Positions 6,779 to 14,310 are shown, counted from the first letter of the stretch. The stretch is DNA of 16,532 bases from Caldilineaceae bacterium (GCA_028819675.1 JAPPKT010000214.1:1708-18239), one strand, 5' to 3'. The notes: generated by a model not told the origin, from the sequence alone. Made by a program: numbers and translations.

Positions 6779-7423
6779 CTACCACTGGTCGTGGACGACG
6801 TTGTGGCCGGAATCTACGGTGAACACGTAGGGTTTGTCGGTATCATACTGCGTGTCCGGGTAGTAGGTGCTGATGCGGAGCTTCCCGTCGGCTGGCAGGT
6901 ATTGGATGGTAACCGACTTGGCCGAGCCCGGATTTACACCGCTGTAGAGCGTTACTGCGGCGCCGTAGGGATAGGTCTGCGCCAAGTTCGTGAACGACGG
7001 GATATAGGGCCCAGTATAGCCGGTGCCGTCCGGGCCGATGAAGTAGCTCTGCAACCCTTCACCAATGGGGCTCAACTGGAACGGGGTGGCGGCATGGGCC
7101 ACAATCAGTTCGGGCGGCGGCCAGGAGGGGGCAGCCGTGTTGCCTCCGCCAGTGTTGCTTTCGCCAGTCTGGCCCCCACCGTTCTGGCCCCCACCGGTCG
7201 TGCCCGGCAGGGCTCGGGTCGGCTGCGGTTTCGCCGGCGCCGCATTCTGGCTTCCTTCCTCACCGGTCGTGTCTGGCAAGGCCCTGGTCGGTGTGGGCGT
7301 TGGACTTGCCGTTCCCGGCTTCGGCGGTGCGTATGACTGCGCCGCCGAGGCCACTGAGGCGATCGTCAGCAGCAGGGTCAGGGTTACGGCGGTTGCCAAC
7401 CAGATTCGCTTTCGATAGAACAT
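6779..7423 (-). CDS. Secreted H-x-x-W family protein, copy 1
   Basis: The product is 214 aa, starting at ATG 7423 after GGAGGAGAGC (an in-frame ATG 45 nt upstream lacks a binding site). Residues 1-28 are a signal peptide of the family type (xxRKR, Leu/Thr-rich core, ASAAQ end). Residues 30-100 are a low-complexity linker with PTPTPT, two repeats of TRALPxTTG, then Gly/Asn/Gln-rich sequence. The conserved domain runs 101-214: WPPPELIVAHAATPFQLS, YFIGPDG, GPYIPSF, LYSGVNPG, VTIQYLPA, KLRISTYYPD, DKPYVFTVD and terminal HDQW. There are no cysteines. The domain is probably beta-rich, but I do not recognise it. The gene stands alone, with an unusually structured leader upstream. Confidence 0.85.
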   Translation of the reverse strand: MFYRKRIWLATAVTLTLLLTIASVASAAQSYAPPKPGTASPTPTPTRALPDTTGEEGSQNAAPAKPQPTRALPGTTGGGQNGGGQTGESNTGGGNTAAPSWPPPELIVAHAATPFQLSPIGEGLQSYFIGPDGTGYTGPYIPSFTNLAQTYPYGAAVTLYSGVNPGSAKSVTIQYLPADGKLRISTYYPDTQYDTDKPYVFTVDSGHNVVHDQW

Positions 7424-7682
7424 GCTCTCCTCCGTTTTGTGAAAAATAGGATCGAATCGCAAAGGCATCGTTCTGCTACAGATCCAAAGACGCCAGTGCG
7501 GGAGAGAAAGTTCCCGATTCAGACAGAACGTTTGCTTGCAAAAGCGAATTGGTTGTTTGGCTTTGCTCTTCCATCTCGGCAGAGCGGCGACCGGGCGCGA
7601 AGCCCCGGCAGTGGATTCTGCCGAGGCTCAAGGTCGGACTTTGTCCTCATCGTTCGGTTTTCGGTCAGGAGCGGGCGTGAAG
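7424..7682 (-). promoter_or_regulatory. Long leader with a nested hairpin, upstream of family copy 1
   Basis: This lies between the terminator of the preceding gene and ATG 7423. On the minus strand CTCGGCAGA (7617-7625) pairs perfectly with TCTGCCGAG (7575-7583), and inside it CCGGG/CCCGG (7591-7608) forms a second stem. AT-rich sequence and the ribosome binding site follow. No clear promoter could be placed and no riboswitch consensus fits. It may be a structured 5' untranslated region or a small RNA. Confidence 0.35.
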
Positions 7683-7721
7683 AAAAAAACCGCCGCAGCC
7701 ACCGGTGAAGGGGACTGCGGC
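7683..7721 (-). terminator. Intrinsic terminator of the 7845-8450 gene
   Basis: Minus strand GCCGCAG (7715-7721) pairs with CTGCGGC (7692-7698) over a 16-nt loop, followed by GG and seven T residues (7683-7689). It lies 124 nt past the stop codon. Confidence 0.75.
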
Positions 7722-7844
7722 TATCTCCAGTCCCTTTCGTCAACCGGCCGCGCAGGTTGCGGCTGCGGCTGGGAGGACGGCAAGAATCGTTGTCTCAGGG
7801 TCAAGACGCGGAGTTTGCTGTTCAAGCCCCTGTGAGAGCGCGGC

Positions 7845-8450
7845 CTACCATTGCTCATGCGTGATTGAATGGTTGGCATCAACGGTGAAGACATAGGGTT
7901 TGTCGAAGTCATGCGGCGGCCTGTCGGCGTAGAAGGTGCTGACGCGGAGCTTCCTATTGGCCGGCAAGTATTGGATCGTAACCGGCTTGCCCGTTAGCGG
8001 GTTTTGGCCGCTGTAGAGGGATACTGCGTCGCCGGAATGCATTTGCGCCAGGATGTCGAACGAATCGATGTAGGGGCCGATTCGAGTGTCGCCGTCGCGG
8101 CCGATGAAGTAGCAGCGCAGCCCGGTGGCAGCGGCGCTGAGCTGGATCGGCGTGGCGGGGTGGAGCACTATCGCATTGGGCGGCGGCCAGGGGTAAACCA
8201 GCTCCTTTACCCCCGTCACAAGAATCACACCGGGCGGCGGCGGCGGCTTGGTTGGGTCCGGCGTTACCGCACTCACACTGGTCGGCAGCTGCAGGGGGAC
8301 GCGTGTCGGCGTCGGCGTCGGCGTTCGCTGCGGCGGCTTCGGCGGCGGCGGCTTCTGCTGCTGCGCCGCGGCCAGCGAAGCCAAGACTATCGTAAACAAG
8401 ACGGCCATTATCACGCCGGCTGCCATACTGAAGCGCTTGCGAGGGACCAT
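7845..8450 (-). CDS. Secreted H-x-x-W family protein, copy 2
   Basis: The product is 201 aa, starting at ATG 8450 preceded by AGGAGAGTTCT. The signal peptide is residues 1-30 (VLASLAAAQ end). The linker at 31-87 is Pro-rich (KPPPPKPP, TPTPTPTR), unlike the Gly/Asn-rich linkers of its paralogues, and lacks the RALPDTTG motif. The conserved domain is 88-201: WPPPNAIVLHPATPIQLS, CYFIGRDG, GPYIDSF, LYSGQNP, KPVTIQYLPA, KLRVSTFYADRPPHDFDKPY and terminal HEQW. It has one cysteine (113), in the position also occupied by Cys in copy 3. The gene has its own promoter (8527-8556), a leader hairpin and a terminator, so it is monocistronic. It is the closest intact relative of the pseudogene at 3135-3452. 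Confidence 0.87.
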   Translation of the reverse strand: MVPRKRFSMAAGVIMAVLFTIVLASLAAAQQQKPPPPKPPQRTPTPTPTRVPLQLPTSVSAVTPDPTKPPPPPGVILVTGVKELVYPWPPPNAIVLHPATPIQLSAAATGLRCYFIGRDGDTRIGPYIDSFDILAQMHSGDAVSLYSGQNPLTGKPVTIQYLPANRKLRVSTFYADRPPHDFDKPYVFTVDANHSITHEQW

Positions 8451-8485
8451 AGAACTCTCCTATTCGATTCAAATCGTACTGACAT

Positions 8486-8516
8486 GTTGAGAGCCAGCGC
8501 AGGGGGCGCTCTCAAC
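8486..8516 (-). promoter_or_regulatory. Perfect 9-bp hairpin at the 5' end of the copy 2 transcript
   Basis: GTTGAGAGC and GCTCTCAAC form a perfect 9-bp inverted repeat over a 13-nt loop. It begins a few bases after the predicted transcription start and lies upstream of the ribosome binding site. It could stabilise the mRNA or bind a regulator. Confidence 0.5.
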
Positions 8517-8526
8517 CCTTTGCTCA

Positions 8527-8556
8527 ACTCTACACCGCGAACGGAAACAGTGTCAA
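8527..8556 (-). promoter_or_regulatory. Sigma70-like promoter of copy 2, with the conserved 18-bp spacer
   Basis: Minus strand TTGACA (8551-8556), 18-nt spacer, TAGAGT (8527-8532). The spacer CTGTTTCCGTTCGCGGTG closely matches the spacers of the four promoter units at 13697-13867 (consensus TTCCnTTCATGGTG). A conserved spacer suggests a regulator-binding site or a shared origin. Confidence 0.7.
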
Positions 8557-8645
8557 CTCTTCGGTGCGTCAGGCAGGGCAGCGGCAGTAGGAAACCCCCC
8601 TGCGCGTCTGGTCCCGATGATTCCCCTAGGGGGAAGGCAAGAATG

Positions 8646-8679
8646 AAAAAGGATGCGCCCCGGCGCGGTGCCGGGGCGC
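8646..8679 (-). terminator. Intrinsic terminator downstream of the 8898-9557 gene
   Basis: Minus strand GCGCCCCGGC (8670-8679) pairs perfectly with GCCGGGGCGC (8655-8664) over a 5-nt loop, followed after four bases by five T residues (8646-8650). It lies about 220 nt past the stop. The 8680-8897 stretch between shows no gene. Confidence 0.7.
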
Positions 8680-8897
8680 GTCTTACTGCGATCTGCACTT
8701 TGGGGCTACTGCCGGGGCGGGGTCCTTTCTTTCGCAGTTACGCAGCAGCTTCTGCGTTCAGAATGGCCGCCGCCGTCCCCTTTGCGTTGATGGAGTGAGA
8801 ATACCGCGTTCGGATCTTCTTTCGTGCAATTTTGCGGACCCCGGCCGTCGTGTCCGGGCAGGTATTCTTTATCCACGAAGTTGCACGAGGAGTAACC

Positions 8898-9557
8898 CTA
8901 CCAGCTGGTATGCTTGACTGTATGATCGGCGTCTACGGTAAAAACATAGGGTTTGTTGAAGTCATAGGGCGGACTGTCCGGGTAGTAGGTGCTGACACGG
9001 AGCTTCTTTTCGGCCGGCAGGTAGTGGATCATGACCGGCTTGCCGGAGCCCGGATTGGTGCCGCTGAAGAGCTCCACTGCGTCGCCGCTGGGATGCATCT
9101 CCTCCAGGCTGCTGAACGACGCGATAACGGGACCGGTACGGGTGGCGCCGTCCGGGGCGATAAAGTAGCAGTGCAGGCCCCCATCGCCAGCAGCGACCAG
9201 CTGAATTGGCGTTGCAGGGTGAAGCACGATCGAATTGGAGGTCGGCCGGGGGACCGTCATATCGCCATCCGTGCCTCCATTCATGCCATTTCCGTTACCG
9301 TTTCCATTCCCGTTTCCGTTCCCATTTCCGTTTCCGTTCCCGTTTCCGTTCCCATTTCCGTTTCCGTTCCCATTCCCTTCCCCGCCCGTCGTGTCGGGCA
9401 AGGCCCGCGTCGCAGTCGGCTCCGGCGTCGGAGAGACCGGCTTCGGGGGCTGATTATCACCTGCATCCTGTGCGGCAGCCAACGAGGCCAGGATAACTGT
9501 CAGAAACAGGGTCAGAATGACGACAGTTGCCAACTTCAGGCGCTTTCTATGGAACAT
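8898..9557 (-). CDS. Secreted H-x-x-W family protein, copy 3, with a Gly-Asn repeat linker
   Basis: The product is 219 aa, starting at ATG 9557 after AGGAGGAGTTC. The signal peptide is residues 1-30 (ILASLAAAQ end). The linker has PTPEPTATRALPDTTGGEG and then 15 uninterrupted Gly-Asn dipeptides (61-90). The conserved domain is about 104-219: SIVLHPATPIQL, CYFIAPDG, GPVIASF, LFSGTNPGSGKPV, KLRVSTYYPD, NKPYVFTVDADH and terminal HTSW. The WPP motif before the domain is replaced by RPT. Its start lies 154 nt past the 9712-12747 stop, and a terminator (9648-9684) separates the two, so it probably has its own promoter, which I could not place with confidence. Confidence 0.87.
   Translation of the reverse strand: MFHRKRLKLATVVILTLFLTVILASLAAAQDAGDNQPPKPVSPTPEPTATRALPDTTGGEGNGNGNGNGNGNGNGNGNGNGNGNGNGNGNGMNGGTDGDMTVPRPTSNSIVLHPATPIQLVAAGDGGLHCYFIAPDGATRTGPVIASFSSLEEMHPSGDAVELFSGTNPGSGKPVMIHYLPAEKKLRVSTYYPDSPPYDFNKPYVFTVDADHTVKHTSW
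9288..9377 (-). repeat. Hexanucleotide microsatellite encoding (Gly-Asn)15
   Basis: 90 bp of uninterrupted GGN-AAY hexamers (GGAAAC, GGGAAC, GGAAAT), with a partial 12- and 18-bp higher-order beat. All units are in frame, so gain or loss of units would change linker length without a frameshift. Confidence 0.95.
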
Positions 9558-9647
9558 GAACTCCTCCTAATTGTAATCCACAAGGTCGATCCTGGCTTTA
9601 GACCAGATCGATTCGTGAAGAAATGACCGGCTTGCGTAACGCGAGTC

Positions 9648-9684
9648 AAAAAGATGCGTCCCGACCCGAGGGACGGGACGCATC
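9648..9684 (-). terminator. Strong intrinsic terminator of the two-gene FnIII operon
   Basis: Minus strand GATGCGTCCCG (9674-9684) pairs perfectly with CGGGACGCATC (9653-9663), an 11-bp stem over a 10-nt loop, followed immediately by five T residues (9648-9652). It sits 27 nt past the stop of the 9712-12747 gene. Confidence 0.9.
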
Positions 9685-9711
9685 CTATGCTAAGCCATCT
9701 GAACCCACCTG

Positions 9712-12700
9712 CTAGTTGGTGGTGGGATCATCAGGCGTGGTCTCGTTGGCATAGACCCAGTAGCTGTACGTTAATGCCTGACCAGCCGTGCCTATTGCGC
9801 GGAGGCGGTAGAAGTACTGCGTATTTTCGGCAGCTCCCACGCCGAACGGAACCGAAACGGTATGATCGACGGAGCACGTTGCAGGCGTGCCTGTGCAAGC
9901 GTCAGTGAGTGAGATAGCCGTCCACTCTCCACCGCTGCTCCGAACCTGTACCTCGTAGCTGGCAGTGCTCACCAGGACGGAGCTGGCGCTGGTTCCGTCT
10001 GCATCGAAACTCACGCTATTCCAAGTCAACTCGACGTTCTCGTGATCAGAGGCATCGGCCATGAACCCCGTCGGGCGGAGCGGCCTGGTCGTGACTTCAG
10101 CGACTGTCGCGGCTGTGGCATCCGCCCCCCAGACGGTCATGACGCCGTTGGGCAGAATCGCACGCACGCTATACTCGTACCGCGTCCCCGCCGTAAGGCC
10201 CGTGTGGGTGTAATGCATGACGTTTGCCGGGTTCAGCGGAATCGAAGTGTAGTCGCTGTCGCGTGGGGCGGCAGGCTTGTCTCTCCTCGGGATGAAGCGG
10301 AGCTGATAGGAAGTAGCATTCGGCACCGCAAACCAGGAGAGCTGAACCATGGTCTGTCCTCTCGATTGCGCCACCAGCGTAGGCCCAGCCGGTCTGGCCA
10401 GCTTGGTCGTGCCGCTCTCGTAGTCTGTCCAGTCGCCCTTGGCCGTTGCGGTCACCGCACGGACGATGTAGTGGTAAGTCGTGTTTTCGGCAAGCCCGGA
10501 CGAATCGTCGTTAAACTCCGTCGTACTCCCGCCTGACACCTCAGATACCTCGCCAGCCGTGGGGGTGCCTTCGTCGGCGGTGACTCCCGTGCTGCCCCAC
10601 GCGGGCGGGGTAGTGGTCGTGAGCCATCTCTGGATCTCATAGCCGGAAGCGCCTGTCACTGCATTCCACGAGATCTTGACCTGGGTTGTCGTGACGGTCC
10701 CATCATCGGCAATGACCGAGGCGTCCTCCACCATCACGTTCGTCGGCTTGGCCGGTTTCTGCGACATGGTTGTTGTGGCGGCCATCTCAGCCGACCAGGG
10801 GCCCATGCCGGCCGAGTTTTCCCCGGCCACCTGGTAGTGGTAGGTCCTGCCGGGTGTGAGGCGCATGTGGACATGCGTCATCGCGCCGGCGGTCACCGGG
10901 AGGTTAGTCCACGTGCTGGTCGGCAGCTGCCGGTACCGGAGCTTATATCCGGTTGCCGCCCCTACAGGTGGGTCGGCGGTGGTAGCAGCAGGCGTCCACG
11001 AGAGCCAGACCGAGGTGTCTCCCCTCTGCTCCGCGACCAGTGTCGGCTGGCCCGGCAGGTTCGCCTTGGTCGTACCGGCCTCGTCGGCAGTCCACTCGCT
11101 CCATTCGGTTGCAGTGGTGCCGTCTGCGTTTGTCATCACCGCACGGACGACGTAGGCGTAGGACGTGCCGGCGGCAAGCCCCGTGCCGGTCGGGCCGTCA
11201 TCGGTGTAGGACGTCATCTTGGTCGTGTACTGACCGGTCACGCCGTCGTTTTCAACAAAATCTACCGCCGCCCACGCGGTCGGAGCCGGGCCCCACCTCA
11301 TGACCTCATAGGCGATGTTTTCGCCCTGCACTCCACTCCACGTGACCTTGAGCTTGGGACCGCCACTATCAGTGGCGTCCGTCACTGACAGACCCGTGGG
11401 CGTGGCGAGCCGCCCTTCGGCGGTAATCGCCGAATCGGTCGTCGCGCTGTCCTCATTGGACCAGTCGCTGTTGCCGTTGACGTTCTCCCCGCGCACGCGG
11501 TAGGTGTATGCCGTGCCTGGGGAGCGCCCGGTGTGGGTATGGGTGATGGCCGGGGCGGAAACCGTCCCCTCCCGGCTGGAGGACCAGTCCTGGGTGCCGC
11601 TCTTCCACTGGAATCTGTAGGTTGTGGCGATGTCAGGCGTGCCCGCGGTCCAACTGAGATTGATACTGTCGGTTCCGGAGGCCGCCGCCGTCAGACCGGA
11701 CGGCGTGCCCGGCAGATTCGCGGTCGCGGGGACCGTCGCCGTCTTTACGTTCGACCAGGCGCCCTGGACACCGTCGACTACCGCCTGCACCCGGTAGTGA
11801 TAGACGATGCTGGTTACGTCAGCGGGAACGTCGGTTGCAGAATCATCATCAGTATCAAATACAGCATCGCTGTCAACGTGGGTAGTCCCCGACAGGAGGT
11901 TGGCAGGCAGGCGTTCATAGGTACCAGCGGCATCCGAGGTACCGTCGCCGACGATCTGTCTGCGTCGCTGCAGATCGTATTCCACGCTGGTTCCGGCTAC
12001 CGGCGTCCACGAAAGCTCGACCCGAGTACGAGCCGGATGACTCAGAGACAGCACCGGGACGGCCGAAACGGTCGGCACCGTCGCCGTTCCGTAGTCCGAA
12101 AAGTCGCCCTCGCCGCCGGCGTTTTGTGCACTCACAATGTACCAATATTTCTTACCCGGCGTCAGATTGTTTGAGTCGGTGTGGGTAAGAACGTTCTGAT
12201 TGTCGACGATGGTGTCCCAGTCTTCGATGACATCGTTATAGCGCAGCAGGTTGTAGCCGGTGGCGGTGGCAACGGCGTCCCATGTCAGAACGATGGACGA
12301 TCCGCTGACCGAGGCGGCCAGGTTCTGCGGAATGCCGGGCTTTGCCGGCGTCTGCGAGGTGCCGGGGATGGTCAGTTCAAGCTGATTTGACCAGAGCGGC
12401 GGGTCGGCGGCCGGCAGCGGGACGACAACGTAGGCGTAGGTCTGGCCGGCGACTACGCTCGTGTCCTCGTAGGTACGCACCGTCAGTCCCGAAGCGAGGG
12501 GGGAAGTGCCGTATCCTGTCCCGTCGTCCCGCCACAGGTTGTAGCTGGTGGCGCCGGAAGTCTCGGTCCAACTGAGGTCCACCTTGCTTCCGTCCGGAAG
12601 CGCCCTTCCGGAGAGGACCGGCGCGACGGGATCCTGCGCGAAGGCCACGCCGTCGTGCGGCAACAGCCCCGGGGTCACCGCCGCCAAGATGAACACTAAG

Positions 12701-12747
12701 GCAAGGATCGTTGCTCTCAGCGTCAATCCATTCAATGTTTGTTTCAT
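9712..12747 (-). CDS. Secreted protein with nine FnIII domains
   Basis: The product is 1011 aa. The ATG at 12747 is chosen because AGGAG lies 7 nt upstream. Signal peptide 1-38 (VAFAQ/DP). The rest is nine FnIII modules: about 42-128, 137-226, 229-341, 345-437, 446-561, 565-659, 665-781, 787-883 and 889-1005. Each shows the usual landmarks: early Pro, a V-x-L-S-W core strand, and a late Y-x-Y-x-V-R-A strand. Unlike the three FnIII copies of the metallopeptidase, these are diverged. The only cysteines are 951 and 958 in the last domain, which could form a small disulfide loop. There is no membrane anchor, sortase signal or catalytic domain, so it may be released or held non-covalently. It follows family copy 4 by 26 nt, so the two are almost certainly co-transcribed. 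A role in adhesion or matrix is inference. Confidence 0.9.
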   Translation of the reverse strand: MKQTLNGLTLRATILALVFILAAVTPGLLPHDGVAFAQDPVAPVLSGRALPDGSKVDLSWTETSGATSYNLWRDDGTGYGTSPLASGLTVRTYEDTSVVAGQTYAYVVVPLPAADPPLWSNQLELTIPGTSQTPAKPGIPQNLAASVSGSSIVLTWDAVATATGYNLLRYNDVIEDWDTIVDNQNVLTHTDSNNLTPGKKYWYIVSAQNAGGEGDFSDYGTATVPTVSAVPVLSLSHPARTRVELSWTPVAGTSVEYDLQRRRQIVGDGTSDAAGTYERLPANLLSGTTHVDSDAVFDTDDDSATDVPADVTSIVYHYRVQAVVDGVQGAWSNVKTATVPATANLPGTPSGLTAAASGTDSINLSWTAGTPDIATTYRFQWKSGTQDWSSSREGTVSAPAITHTHTGRSPGTAYTYRVRGENVNGNSDWSNEDSATTDSAITAEGRLATPTGLSVTDATDSGGPKLKVTWSGVQGENIAYEVMRWGPAPTAWAAVDFVENDGVTGQYTTKMTSYTDDGPTGTGLAAGTSYAYVVRAVMTNADGTTATEWSEWTADEAGTTKANLPGQPTLVAEQRGDTSVWLSWTPAATTADPPVGAATGYKLRYRQLPTSTWTNLPVTAGAMTHVHMRLTPGRTYHYQVAGENSAGMGPWSAEMAATTTMSQKPAKPTNVMVEDASVIADDGTVTTTQVKISWNAVTGASGYEIQRWLTTTTPPAWGSTGVTADEGTPTAGEVSEVSGGSTTEFNDDSSGLAENTTYHYIVRAVTATAKGDWTDYESGTTKLARPAGPTLVAQSRGQTMVQLSWFAVPNATSYQLRFIPRRDKPAAPRDSDYTSIPLNPANVMHYTHTGLTAGTRYEYSVRAILPNGVMTVWGADATAATVAEVTTRPLRPTGFMADASDHENVELTWNSVSFDADGTSASSVLVSTASYEVQVRSSGGEWTAISLTDACTGTPATCSVDHTVSVPFGVGAAENTQYFYRLRAIGTAGQALTYSYWVYANETTPDDPTTN

Positions 12748-12773
12748 GTTTGATCTCCTGTTTGAGCGTTGGC

Positions 12774-13406
12774 CTACCAACGGTCATGCGTGACTGAATG
12801 GTTGGCGTCTACGGTGAAGATGTACGGTTTATTGACGTCGTACTGAGTGTCCGGATAGAAGGTGCTGATGCGGACCTTCATTTCGGCTGGCAGATAGTAG
12901 ATGGTAACCGGCTTGCCCGAGCCCGGATTGGTACCGCTGAAGAGCGTGACTGCGCCACCGATGGGATGGTTCTGCGCAAGGTTGCTGAACGAATCGATGT
13001 AGGGGCCGGAGTGGCCGGCGCCGTCCGTGCCGATGAAGTAGACGTTCATCCCACCGTTGGCGGGGCTCAACTGGACCGGCGTGGCGGGATGACTGACAAT
13101 CAGATTAGACGGCGGCCAGGGGGCCGGACTCATCATGTCCCCACCTTGATTGCCGTTGCCACCCTGATTGCCGTTCCCACCCGCGTTGTCCGGCAAAGTC
13201 CGGGTCGGTTTGGCAGGGTTACCGTTCTGGCCGTCGTTCCCACCGACCGAACTCGGCAGGGACCGCGTCGGGGTCGACGTCGGGTTGGGACTGTTCGGCT
13301 TCGGCGGTGCGTTCGTCTGCGCGAACGTTAAGGAAGCCAAGGCAACCGTCAGCAACAAGGTCAGAATAATCGCGATTACCAACCTGAATCGCTTCCGTTG
13401 GGACAT
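12774..13406 (-). CDS. Secreted H-x-x-W family protein, copy 4, first gene of the FnIII operon
   Basis: The product is 210 aa, starting at ATG 13406 preceded by AAGGAGAAACTC. Signal peptide 1-30 (ALASLTFAQ end). Linker 31-96: PTSTPTRSLPSSVGG, then TRTLPDNAGG with two GGNGNQ repeats. Conserved domain 97-210: WPPSNLIVSHPATPVQLS, YFIGTDG, GPYIDSFSNLAQ, LFSGTNPGSGKPVTI, YYLPA, KVRISTFYPD, NKPYIFTVDANHSV and terminal HDRW. It has no cysteine. It is the only copy organised in an operon with an FnIII protein; this suggests the two products act together, for example the small one binding or capping the large one. It is probably driven by the promoter array at 13697-13867 through a leader of about 290 nt. 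Confidence 0.87.
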   Translation of the reverse strand: MSQRKRFRLVIAIILTLLLTVALASLTFAQTNAPPKPNSPNPTSTPTRSLPSSVGGNDGQNGNPAKPTRTLPDNAGGNGNQGGNGNQGGDMMSPAPWPPSNLIVSHPATPVQLSPANGGMNVYFIGTDGAGHSGPYIDSFSNLAQNHPIGGAVTLFSGTNPGSGKPVTIYYLPAEMKVRISTFYPDTQYDVNKPYIFTVDANHSVTHDRW

Positions 13407-13696
13407 GAGTTTCTCCTTTTCGTAACAGATAAGACTGACATCTCAAGAACTGAAGTGCGAGGCGCGCACCGCTTCCTTCTCAATGTCGAAAGTGCGAACT
13501 ATCGGTACGTCTGCAACCTTGTTGTCAATGAAGTTTCCATACCTGAACCGGTCAGTCCGTCAGCCTGGTTGGCTACCCCGGTACTTACCAACCGATCTTG
13601 TGTGATGAGTGCCCAAATTCAGGTCAACCAAGTTGAATGTACAAGCAGATCCATTGCTTGCTATGCGCTTCCCTCATCGATTTCCTGACTGATGGC
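13407..13696 (-). other. Untranslated leader between the promoter array and family copy 4
   Basis: About 290 nt with no supported gene. A further TTGACA occurs on the minus strand at 13523-13528, but no good -10 box follows at the right distance. A plus-strand frame crossing the region overlaps the start of the real gene and looks like noise. Confidence 0.4.
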
Positions 13697-13867
13697 ACTT
13701 TACACTATGAACGGAACCGATGTCAACCTCTGTAACCTGAATACTTTACACCATGAAGGGAAAGGGTGTCAACCCTCCAATTTGAGAAAAATAGCTTACA
13801 CCATGAAGGGAAAGAATGTCAATTTCCAGACTTGGATACTGTACACCATGAACGGGAAAGGCGCCAA
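13697..13867 (-). promoter_or_regulatory. Four tandem promoter-like units with conserved spacers
   Basis: Reading the minus strand there are four repeats of -35 / 18-nt spacer / -10. Unit 4 (13838-13867): TTGGCG and TACAGT. Unit 3 (13793-13822): TTGACA and TAAGCT. Unit 2 (13743-13772): TTGACA and TAAAGT. Unit 1 (13697-13726): TTGACA and TAAAGT. The spacer is exactly 18 nt in all four and is itself conserved, consensus TTTCCCTTCATGGTG at its -10 end. Units repeat every 45-50 bp. The nearest gene in the right direction is the copy 4/FnIII operon. The same unit occurs once upstream of copy 2. It may be a multi-promoter or an operator array. Confidence 0.7.
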
Positions 13868-14310
13868 CTCTTTGGATTGGACTGGACGCGCAAAAGCGGG
13901 GCGATCTTTGGGGCGCGGACAGGCCGGTTTTCCGGGCGCGGCGACCCGCTGACCCGGATTCCGGCGCGTACCCGAGGCATGGGGCCTGCCGACACGGTGC
14001 AAGGGCGCGTGCCCATAGAAGGGCGCTCGCCTCAACAGGGTTTCTCGGTAGACACATGCCGGCGATGCAGGGTGCCGCTGGGCGCTTATGCAGCCCATTC
14101 GGCCTGAAAACCCCGGTGAATGAAGAGTAAGACCACGCATGGACGATATGCCTACGATTTGGCTACGCAGCGACCGTTTGAACTGTTGTTGGTCCGGTGG
14201 CCGGAGTCGAACGCGATTGAGCGGCGGCGGGGCGGGAGCCAGGGGGTGAAGAGTCGTTGGTGTTTGCTTTGAGATTTGTGGGACCGGGGTCTGGGTTATC
14301 CGCGGTGAAC
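13868..14310. other. Intergenic region without a recognised feature
   Basis: GC-rich, with short open frames on both strands that overlap one another and match nothing I know. A CCGGAGTCGAAC string near 14200 resembles a tRNA T-arm, but no tRNA can be folded around it. I support no gene here. Confidence 0.5.

Noticed and set aside
7560..7680. RNase P RNA, suggested by GAGGACAAAGTCCG on the minus strand
   Set aside because: It only resembles GAGGAAAGTCCGG. The other universally conserved segments are missing and the region is too short.
6779..9557. Sortase LPxTG signals (RALPDTTG and RALPGTTG in the linkers)
   Set aside because: The motifs are internal, far from the C-terminus, and no hydrophobic segment plus basic tail follows.
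8832..9626. Plus-strand 264-codon frame antisense to family copy 3
   Set aside because: It is a shadow of the real gene. The minus strand has the signal peptide, the paralogous domain and a ribosome binding site.
11533..12174. Plus-strand 213-codon frame inside the nine-FnIII gene
   Set aside because: The minus strand encodes continuous FnIII domains through this stretch. The plus frame has no recognisable features.
14190..14222. tRNA gene suggested by a T-arm-like GTTCGACTC on the minus strand
   Set aside because: The T-stem does not pair, and no anticodon or acceptor arm can be built around it.
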